A stretch of DNA of 64,000 bases, taken from NCBI GenBank assembly GCA_041658245.1, contig JBBAAM010000017.1, forward strand, positions 1 to 64,000. The letters run 5' to 3'. Origin of the DNA: Fen-1258 sp041658245. GTDB lineage: Bacteria > Bacteroidota > Ignavibacteria > Ignavibacteriales > Melioribacteraceae. The position numbers and the translations under genes were made by a program. Below are positions 58,418 to 64,000 of this stretch, piece after piece. The notes beneath the pieces are model-generated. The model ran no database searches. It worked only from the letters and a program-made list of their open reading frames with translations, and had not been told where the DNA came from. How positions within the stretch are numbered: the stretch's first letter is position 1; each line of letters begins with the position of its first letter.

Positions 58418-59268
58418 CTAAGCGCCTCCTTATCTTTAATTTCTTGTTCGAGAAAACAGCTGTGCGCTTCACGCTCAAACTCTTTATAAGAATTTAATCT
58501 TGCCATCATATTATCGAAATCAACTTTGTGTCCGTCGAATTCAGGGCCATCAACACAAACGAACTTAATTTCTTTCCCGATATTCACTCTGCATCCGCCG
58601 CACATTCCCGTTCCGTCAACCATAATTGTATTAAGCGAAACTTGTGTGAAGACTTCATAAGGTCTTGTAGTTTCGGAACAGAACTTCATCATTATCGGAG
58701 GACCGATTGCAATTACCATATTTGGTTTTGGAGAACGTTCGCAAATTTCTTTTAACGGTTCGGTTACCAATGCTTTACGTCCGTAACTCCCATCATCGGT
58801 ACATACAATAAATTCATCAGCTATTACTTTCATTTCATCTTCAAGAATAATCAATTCTTTTGTACGTGCACCTATAATAGTGATGACGTGATTTCCTGCG
58901 TTTTTCAAAGCTTGTGCGATCGGATAAAGCGGTGCAACACCGATTCCGCCTCCGACACAAACTACCGTTCCGAATTCTTCAATGTGAGTTGGTCTGCCTA
59001 GTGGTCCAACTAGTGTTGGAATTTTTTCCCCAACTTCCATCTCTGAAAGCTGCAAAGTTGTTTTGCCAACAACTTGATAAATTATTGTTATAGTTCCTTC
59101 CTTTGCGTCGGCATCGGCAATTGTAAGGGGAATTCTTTCGCCGTAATCGTCATCAAGCTGAAGAATTATAAATTGTCCGGCTGATCTTTCCTCTGCAATT
59201 AGCGGTGCATCAAGTCGCATCATATAAACATCTTTGGAGAGCTGTTTCTTGGTGAGTATTTTGGCCAT
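58414..59268 (-). CDS. nfnA: NADH-binding subunit of the Nfn transhydrogenase
   Basis: A 284-residue FAD/NAD-binding protein of the ferredoxin-NADP reductase superfamily, related to dihydroorotate dehydrogenase PyrK and sulfide dehydrogenase. IPLTIADADAKEG binds FAD, VVCVGGGIGVAPLYPIAQAL binds NAD(H), and the [2Fe-2S] site is GTGMCGGCRVNIGKEIKFVCVDGPEF. The four-base overlap with nfnB indicates a heterodimer made in equal amounts. The pair couples NADH and reduced ferredoxin to NADPH formation. Confidence 0.88.
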   Translation of the reverse strand: MAKILTKKQLSKDVYMMRLDAPLIAEERSAGQFIILQLDDDYGERIPLTIADADAKEGTITIIYQVVGKTTLQLSEMEVGEKIPTLVGPLGRPTHIEEFGTVVCVGGGIGVAPLYPIAQALKNAGNHVITIIGARTKELIILEDEMKVIADEFIVCTDDGSYGRKALVTEPLKEICERSPKPNMVIAIGPPIMMKFCSETTRPYEVFTQVSLNTIMVDGTGMCGGCRVNIGKEIKFVCVDGPEFDGHKVDFDNMMARLNSYKEFEREAHSCFLEQEIKDKEALR

Positions 59269-59459
59269 TTTTCCCTCTAAGAAAATAAACAGTGATGATT
59301 AATAAATAGCCATTCTTATTTTATGAACTGACTATTATAAAAAATTGACGGGTCAAAACTATTAAATATTTATTTTCTAAAAAAATTTTTCGGAAGTTAA
59401 TCTAAGAGTAATTATCTTATATAATATTAAATTAATTTTATTTACTAAGGGAGTATCTA
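59269..59459. promoter_or_regulatory. Divergent promoter region between nfnAB and pntAB
   Basis: This 191-bp AT-rich region must drive both operons. TTGACGGGTCAA (59345-59356) is a TTGAC-NN-GTCAA inverted repeat that could be an operator or, in its left half, a -35 box with TATTTA 16 bases later for pntAA. AAGGGAG precedes the pntAA ATG. Confidence 0.4.
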
Positions 59460-60584
59460 ATGATTATAGCTGTGCCTAAAGAAATATTAGCTGGAGAAAA
59501 TAGGGTAGCAATTGTCCCCGATGTAGCTGCAAAACTAATTAAAAAGGGATTTGAAGTTCGCGTCGAGAAAAACGCTGGTTTGAATGCCGGATTTATAAAT
59601 CAAAAATATGAACAGGCAGGGGCTAAGATTATTGAAAGTTTATCAAGTCTTTATTCTAATGCCGATATTATTTTAAAAGTTCAGAGACCCATAGAAAATC
59701 CTACCAATAAAAAAAATGAAGTTGAGATGATGAAGAAAGGAAGTTTACTGATTACTTTCATGTATTCACTCCACTATCCTGAGACTGCTAAGATCTGCGC
59801 CGATGCCGGGATTAATGTTATTTCGATGGATGCAATCCCGAGAACAACATTAGCACAGAGAATGGATGCTTTAAGTTCACAGGCTAACATTGCAGGTTAT
59901 AAAAGTGTAATACTGGCAGCGAATTATCTTCATAAAATATTTCCAATGATGATGACTGCTGCAGGTACAATAACTCCAGCTAAAGTTGTAATTATGGGTG
60001 CTGGTGTAGCAGGACTTTCTGCATTGGGAACGGCTAAAAGATTAGGCGCTGTTGTGGAAGTTTCCGATATTCGCCCGCAAGTTAAAGAAGAAGTGCTGAG
60101 TCTTGGTGGAAAATTTATTGAAGTACCTACCGATGCTTCAATGCAGGATGAAGGCGGTTATGCTAAAGAGCAATCTGCAGAATTCTTAAAAAAGCAAAAA
60201 GAACTTATCTATAAACATATCACTGAAGCTGATATTGTAATTACAACGGCACTAATTCCTGGGAAAAAAGCGCCGGTTCTTGTAACAGAAGAAATGGTAA
60301 AAAATATGAAACCAGGATCGGTTGTTCTTGATATGGCTGTTGAGTTCGGAGGCAATTGCGAAGTAAGTGAAAAAGGAAAAACAATAACCAAGTATGATGT
60401 AACTATTATCGGTGAACCGAATCTGCCGAGTTTGGTTCCTTATCATGCCAGTGAACTTTATTCTAGAAATATTCTTGCTCTATTAGATTATATAAGCGAT
60501 GGAAAAGAAATTAAACTTGATCTGGATGATAAGATTATCAATGACGCTTTAATTACTTATAATGAAAAGATTAGAAAAAAATAA
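59460..60584 (+). CDS. pntAA: NAD(P) transhydrogenase subunit alpha part 1 (NAD-binding)
   Basis: The 374-residue soluble NAD(H)-binding domain (dI) of proton-translocating transhydrogenase in the split form. It begins IIAVPKEILAGENRVAIVPD. SMDAIPRTTLAQRMDALSSQ lies near 120-140, the Rossmann segment VVIMGAGVAGLSALGTAKRLGA near 176-197, and GYAKEQSAEFLKKQ and VLDMAVEFGGNCE are typical. Membrane and NADP-binding subunits follow at once. Confidence 0.95.
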   Translation: MIIAVPKEILAGENRVAIVPDVAAKLIKKGFEVRVEKNAGLNAGFINQKYEQAGAKIIESLSSLYSNADIILKVQRPIENPTNKKNEVEMMKKGSLLITFMYSLHYPETAKICADAGINVISMDAIPRTTLAQRMDALSSQANIAGYKSVILAANYLHKIFPMMMTAAGTITPAKVVIMGAGVAGLSALGTAKRLGAVVEVSDIRPQVKEEVLSLGGKFIEVPTDASMQDEGGYAKEQSAEFLKKQKELIYKHITEADIVITTALIPGKKAPVLVTEEMVKNMKPGSVVLDMAVEFGGNCEVSEKGKTITKYDVTIIGEPNLPSLVPYHASELYSRNILALLDYISDGKEIKLDLDDKIINDALITYNEKIRKK

Positions 60585-60616
60585 ATGATAAATCATTTAA
60601 CCCTAGGAGATTCAAT

Positions 60617-60994
60617 ATGCGGTTTAGAAAATATTTTTTATTGGTAACATTATTATTATTTGTTTCGGATTCTGTTTTTGCAGCATCAGGTGAAACACAA
60701 TCTTCAGATTTTTTCTCTATGCTTTTTGTTTTTGTCCTTGCAACTTTTATCGGATTGGGTGTAGTAACCCGTGTATCGCGTCTGCTTCATACTCCGTTAA
60801 TGTCTATTACAAATGCTATCTCAGCTATTGCAGTAGTTGGCTCACTCATTCTTACAGGGAGTGATTACCCATCATACATAACTTTGTTGGGTGCTATAGC
60901 TCTGTTTGCTTCGATGACTAACATTGTAAGTGGTTTTCTTATCACCGATCGAATGCTGAAGATGTTCAAGACAAAGGAGAATAAGAAACCATGA
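60617..60994 (+). CDS. pntAB: NAD(P) transhydrogenase subunit alpha part 2 (membrane)
   Basis: A 125-residue protein corresponding to the C-terminal membrane part of the alpha subunit. Three hydrophobic helices lie at about 32-50, 65-82 and 86-106, with THLRTPLMS-like HTPLMSITNAISAIAVVGSL between them. The N-terminus carries a further hydrophobic, signal-like segment ending VFAASG. AGGAGA precedes the ATG. The stop overlaps the pntB start by four bases. Confidence 0.92.
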   Translation: MRFRKYFLLVTLLLFVSDSVFAASGETQSSDFFSMLFVFVLATFIGLGVVTRVSRLLHTPLMSITNAISAIAVVGSLILTGSDYPSYITLLGAIALFASMTNIVSGFLITDRMLKMFKTKENKKP

Positions 60995-62382
60995 TGTATA
61001 CAATTGTTCAAATCTCGTATTTGGTAGCGACAGGTCTTTTTGTTTTTTCACTTTACTGGATGAAAGATCCCAAGACAGCAAGAAGGGCAGTATTTGCAGG
61101 TGTAGCTGCAATGGCAATCGCAATTATAAGCACTCTTCTCGAACCTGGAATTGTAAATTGGGAATGGATAGGAATTGCTATAGTCTTTGGTTTTGTTGTA
61201 GGTGTTCCTTTATCCCGAGTTCCTTTAACAGCAGTTCCTCAGAGAACTGCACTCTCTCATGCATTTGGTGGACTTGCTGCAGGATTAGTAGGAACGGCTA
61301 AATATTATCTATGGCTGTATGAAGGACCCGATCAATTAACAAAATTTAGGATGATAGCAATTACTATTGAAATAATTTTAGGTTACCTCACTTTTACTGG
61401 TAGTCTTATGGCTGCAGGAAAACTTCAAGAAATAAAATGGATTCCGCAGAGACCAGTTACTTATAAGTTTCAAAATGTAATTAATATTGGATTACTTGTA
61501 GTAGCTGCAATTTTTGGAATTCTTATCATTATTAATCCGATAGCCAATTCATTTTTCTTCCCGGTAATAATTGTTATGGCATTAATGTTTGGTGTACTGC
61601 TTATCATTCCTATTGGCGGGGCGGATATGCCTACAGTAATTTCACTCTTAAATTCTTATGCCGGTCTTTCTGCAGTGGCAATGGGATTTGTTCTAGATAA
61701 TAAACTATTAGTTACTGCCGGTGCTCTTGATGGTTCATCAGGTTTAATCTTATCAATCATTATGTGTAAAGCGATGAACCGTTCTTTTACAAATGTTCTT
61801 TTCGGTGCATTTGGTAAAGCACAAACAATGAGTTCAGATGTTGAACAGAGAGCTGCTAAAACCGAAACATTTGACGGAGCTGCTCAAATATTGGAACAGG
61901 CGAGTAAGGTAGTAGTTATTCCTGGATATGGAATGGCTGTCGCTCAAGCTCAATATAAAATTCGTGAATTATATGATTTACTTACGAAACAGGGAATAGA
62001 TGTTAAATTTGCAATTCATCCTGTTGCAGGAAGAATGCCCGGACATATGAATGTTCTTCTTGCTGAAGCTCAAATTCCATATGAAAATTTAATTGAAATG
62101 GATGAAATAAATTCCGATATGCCTCAAGTTGATGTTGCTCTTGTTATTGGTGCAAATGATGTTGTCAATCCGGCAGCAAGGAATAATAAGACAAGTCCGA
62201 TTTACGGTATGCCCATTATTGATGCTGATAAAGCAAAAATGTGTTTTGCTATTAAACGTTCAATGAATCCCGGTTTTGCCGGAATAGAAAATGAACTCTA
62301 TTATGCTGATCACACTTTTATGCTTTTCGGTGACGCAAAAGAGGTGATATCAAAATTGGTTCAAGAATTAAAAGGAAGTTAA
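60991..62382 (+). CDS. pntB: NAD(P) transhydrogenase subunit beta
   Basis: A 463-residue subunit with about nine membrane helices (residues 1-265) followed by the NADP(H)-binding domain. GLAAGLVGTAKYY, IPIGGADMPTVISLLNSYAGLSA and DGSSGLILSIIMCKAMNRS mark the proton channel, and VVIPGYGMAVAQAQYKIRELY, HPVAGRMPGHMNVLLAEA, VIGANDVVNPAA and IKRSMNPGFAGIENELYY the NADP domain. The enzyme uses the proton gradient to reduce NADP with NADH, or the reverse. It follows pntAB with a four-base overlap. Confidence 0.96.
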   Translation: MMYTIVQISYLVATGLFVFSLYWMKDPKTARRAVFAGVAAMAIAIISTLLEPGIVNWEWIGIAIVFGFVVGVPLSRVPLTAVPQRTALSHAFGGLAAGLVGTAKYYLWLYEGPDQLTKFRMIAITIEIILGYLTFTGSLMAAGKLQEIKWIPQRPVTYKFQNVINIGLLVVAAIFGILIIINPIANSFFFPVIIVMALMFGVLLIIPIGGADMPTVISLLNSYAGLSAVAMGFVLDNKLLVTAGALDGSSGLILSIIMCKAMNRSFTNVLFGAFGKAQTMSSDVEQRAAKTETFDGAAQILEQASKVVVIPGYGMAVAQAQYKIRELYDLLTKQGIDVKFAIHPVAGRMPGHMNVLLAEAQIPYENLIEMDEINSDMPQVDVALVIGANDVVNPAARNNKTSPIYGMPIIDADKAKMCFAIKRSMNPGFAGIENELYYADHTFMLFGDAKEVISKLVQELKGS

Positions 62383-62447
62383 TCTGTAGAGTAAATAAAA
62401 TTATAATTGAAAACTGAGTACCGCATCGAAGAAGTTTATCCCGTGTA

Positions 62448-62495
62448 TTTTGTAGGGCTTGCCCCGACGCTCTTTGTCGGGGAGACGCGTGTTAG
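62448..62495. repeat. Small dispersed-type hairpin
   Basis: CCCCGAC (62462-62468) and GTCGGGG (62476-62482) form a perfect seven-pair stem. It sits in TGTAGGGCTTGCC and GAGACGCG contexts that resemble palindromic intergenic repeats, some 70 bases after pntB. Confidence 0.4.
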
Positions 62496-62562
62496 GCACA
62501 TGGATAAACAGTTTTTTTTAAATGCTTCATTTATTATATTTGTAAAAAATTGAGAATACATT

Positions 62563-62721
62563 ATGACAAAACCTAGGTTTTCTCTTTCAAAAGCCATTAA
62601 AGCAGTGGAAATATCATCCAGGATTGAGGGGCATAGAATACATAAGAATAAGTTGTCTAATGTAAAACGTATTAAGAAAACTGTTATATCAAAACTATTT
62701 CATATTAACAATAATGCTTAA
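62563..62721 (+). CDS. Small basic ORF, possible antitoxin fragment
   Basis: A 52-residue frame with ATG: it starts MTKPRFSLSKAIKAVEIS and continues SRIEGHRIHKNK. SSRIEG fits the (S/T)xxxE(G/N) inhibitory motif of Fic antitoxins, but no fic gene is next to it. It overlaps the convergent PIN-gene end by 27 bases. It may be a remnant of a longer gene or not be expressed. Confidence 0.3.
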   Translation: MTKPRFSLSKAIKAVEISSRIEGHRIHKNKLSNVKRIKKTVISKLFHINNNA

Positions 62722-63999
62722 TTTACCAACAAACTTTTCGGGATAATTAGCTGCTAGAATATTATAATCAACAGAAAATGATTTTACCTCTGAATAATTT
62801 TCGAAGTAAACGAAAATAGAATCCAATGTATGACTTGACTTATGTTTAAGAGAATTTATATGAAATTCAACTTCATAACTATTAGTTTTTTTAATAGAAG
62901 GACCGCTAAAATTTTTAACGCTTGGGATTGAATTTATGGGAGGTCTATTTAGTATACCAGAATATGGAAGATTGAATAAATTTGAACTCGAAAATGAATG
63001 CATAGATTCAATCATAGTCATTGGTGGTTCTGGTCTTTTTGGTTCTTTCGGTTTATTGGGAATATCCTTTGAAGCAAGCACTTTAAATCCATCTGGGAAA
63101 TGAATATTGACATCGATATCTTCCCCAGGACTTGAACCATCATTAGTAAATACAAAGTCTATTTTCAGTAACCTTGAAATAAATTCATCGTATTCCCAAA
63201 GGTTTTGATAATATTTTAAAAGATCGCCTCCATATTTTTTTACTTTTTCATTAAAAGCATCTATTTCTTCTTTTCTAATCATCCCCATACCACCAATGAG
63301 AATATTGTTGGCTTGATTAATTTTATTTTCGCCAATAGCAAGAATTTCATTTACTTTTTTATCGGTTTCTCTTTTGAATTTATCTTCAGGATAATTGGAT
63401 TTCCTTACAATTTCAAACGAAATAAAATCAGTTAGACCTCCATCACCGGATAGTTTTAACGATAATTTTGGAAATGTAACTTCAAGCTTTTTTATTTTTT
63501 CTCGAAGTTCTAATAATTCACCTTGTTCTTTAGTTGGTTTTTCATTTATCAAATAGGTGTTATCAAGCTCATAAATTGAAATAGATTTGTTCATAGCCTT
63601 CAATTTAAGGCCAAAATCAGCGGTGACAAGTATAAAATCTTTGAACTTTTCTTGCAGATCCAAACATGATGCAATTATTCTATCATCTGGAATTAATAAA
63701 TCTAAATTTTCTTTATTCCAATCAATCTTGGGCTCAGTTGTGATAAATTCAAGCCTTGTATTACATTTTTTGAATGAAATATCGTTTTCAAGAATTTGAT
63801 TAAATGTTGATATAACTTTTTTTGCTCTATTCTTTATTTTTATATCATGTTCGCTGAATTTTTTCTTATCTAATTCTTGTAACACTGTGGCTGTAACTAA
63901 TATGACTACTTCTTCAGTATTTAGGAGAAAACACCAATCTATTTCAGTGAATAATTGGTAATGCAAAAACGTATTCGTATCTAATAGAGTGTATTTCAT
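62695..63999 (-). CDS. PIN-domain protein with long C-terminal region
   Basis: A 434-residue protein. Residues 1 to about 160 are a PIN nuclease domain with LLDTNTFLHY (first Asp), TVLQELDKKK (Glu), IPDDRIIASCL (Asp pair) and LVTADFGLKLKAMN (Asp), so all metal ligands are present. The remaining 270 residues are not recognised; they include a helical stretch and a proline-rich segment KPKEPKRPEPP near 330. It resembles large PIN_4-type proteins rather than short VapC toxins. The start codon is one base from the window end, so its upstream neighbours are not visible. Confidence 0.75.
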   Translation of the reverse strand: MKYTLLDTNTFLHYQLFTEIDWCFLLNTEEVVILVTATVLQELDKKKFSEHDIKIKNRAKKVISTFNQILENDISFKKCNTRLEFITTEPKIDWNKENLDLLIPDDRIIASCLDLQEKFKDFILVTADFGLKLKAMNKSISIYELDNTYLINEKPTKEQGELLELREKIKKLEVTFPKLSLKLSGDGGLTDFISFEIVRKSNYPEDKFKRETDKKVNEILAIGENKINQANNILIGGMGMIRKEEIDAFNEKVKKYGGDLLKYYQNLWEYDEFISRLLKIDFVFTNDGSSPGEDIDVNIHFPDGFKVLASKDIPNKPKEPKRPEPPMTMIESMHSFSSSNLFNLPYSGILNRPPINSIPSVKNFSGPSIKKTNSYEVEFHINSLKHKSSHTLDSIFVYFENYSEVKSFSVDYNILAANYPEKFVGKLSIIVNMK

Positions 64000-64000
64000 T

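Noticed and set aside
59345..59356. FNR box upstream of pntAA
   Set aside because: The half-sites TTGA and TCAA are separated by four bases rather than the six needed for an FNR/CRP-type site, so I list it only as an inverted repeat.

Overview
The window is a chromosomal segment of an AT-rich, Gram-negative bacterium, most likely in the Bacteroidota/Chlorobiota group and probably near the Ignavibacteria. This placement is an inference. It rests on a PorZ-like double-propeller protein with a type IX secretion C-terminal sorting domain (25.6-27.8 kb), the bacillithiol enzyme BshC, a DUF4296-type lipoprotein, a DUF1684 lipoprotein, a four-helix-bundle (S23) gene and a REP-associated transposase. 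I see no rRNA, tRNA, CRISPR array, prophage or complete insertion sequence.

Layout. 0.4-5.3 kb: CoA-disulfide-reductase-like flavoprotein, upp, a small GDCCVxC protein, relA/spoT and ruvX. 5.3-6.4 kb: a two-gene bacterial microcompartment (BMC) shell unit with its own promoter-like site and terminator. 6.4-9.9 kb: YbbR protein, tmk, S41 protease, zinc-ribbon membrane protein. 9.95-10.2 kb: nested inverted-repeat element. 10.2-15.7 kb: a DnaQ/UvrC-like fusion nuclease, three unrecognised envelope or small genes, and a possible HEPN protein. 16-20.8 kb: ymdB, folD, a deoC with an extra N-terminal targeting-like segment, a HicB-like protein, a TrmH methyltransferase and aroA, separated in places by a dispersed CATTCTGAG/GAAGAATC repeat. 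20.9-30 kb: bshC, ROK kinase, ABC-F, PorZ-like protein, PHP protein, Crp/Fnr regulator. 29.7-38.6 kb: gapA, pgk, rhomboid, lipoprotein, RecQ, a deletion remnant of an ABC transporter gene, then 3-hydroxyacyl-CoA dehydrogenase and ackA. 38.7-44.2 kb: an SDR, an S23 gene inside a perfect 20-bp inverted repeat, a COG2509 flavoprotein and a large PKD lipoprotein. 44.4-45.9 kb: a toxin-antitoxin island bounded by a 124-bp direct repeat of the tyrA 3' end. 45.8-51.2 kb: tyrA, aroF, DUF1684 lipoprotein, mutS. 51.4-56.9 kb: DUF4143 ATPase, a 1209-residue GH13 protein, and a REP transposase with palindromes. 56.9-62.4 kb: NfnAB and PntAB transhydrogenases back to back. 62.5-64 kb: a small ORF and a PIN-domain protein.

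The most notable system is the BMC. Two shell genes form one transcription unit. One of them carries an acidic linker, an AT-hook-like RGRP motif and a SAP/Rho_N-like C-terminus. About 11 kb away, deoxyribose-phosphate aldolase carries an amphipathic N-terminal helix typical of BMC cargo. Together they suggest a sugar-phosphate (deoxyribose phosphate) metabolosome whose genes are dispersed, with a shell protein that may touch nucleic acid. Acetate kinase and 3-hydroxyacyl-CoA dehydrogenase could handle its acyl products, but that link is speculative.

The second theme is small mobile or repeat-derived elements. These are the tyrA-bounded toxin-antitoxin island, the S23 gene with perfect inverted repeats, the REP transposase with GCATGC-centred palindromes, MITE-like elements at 0.3, 10.0 and 30.75 kb, and repeats absorbed into the coding sequence of a lipoprotein.
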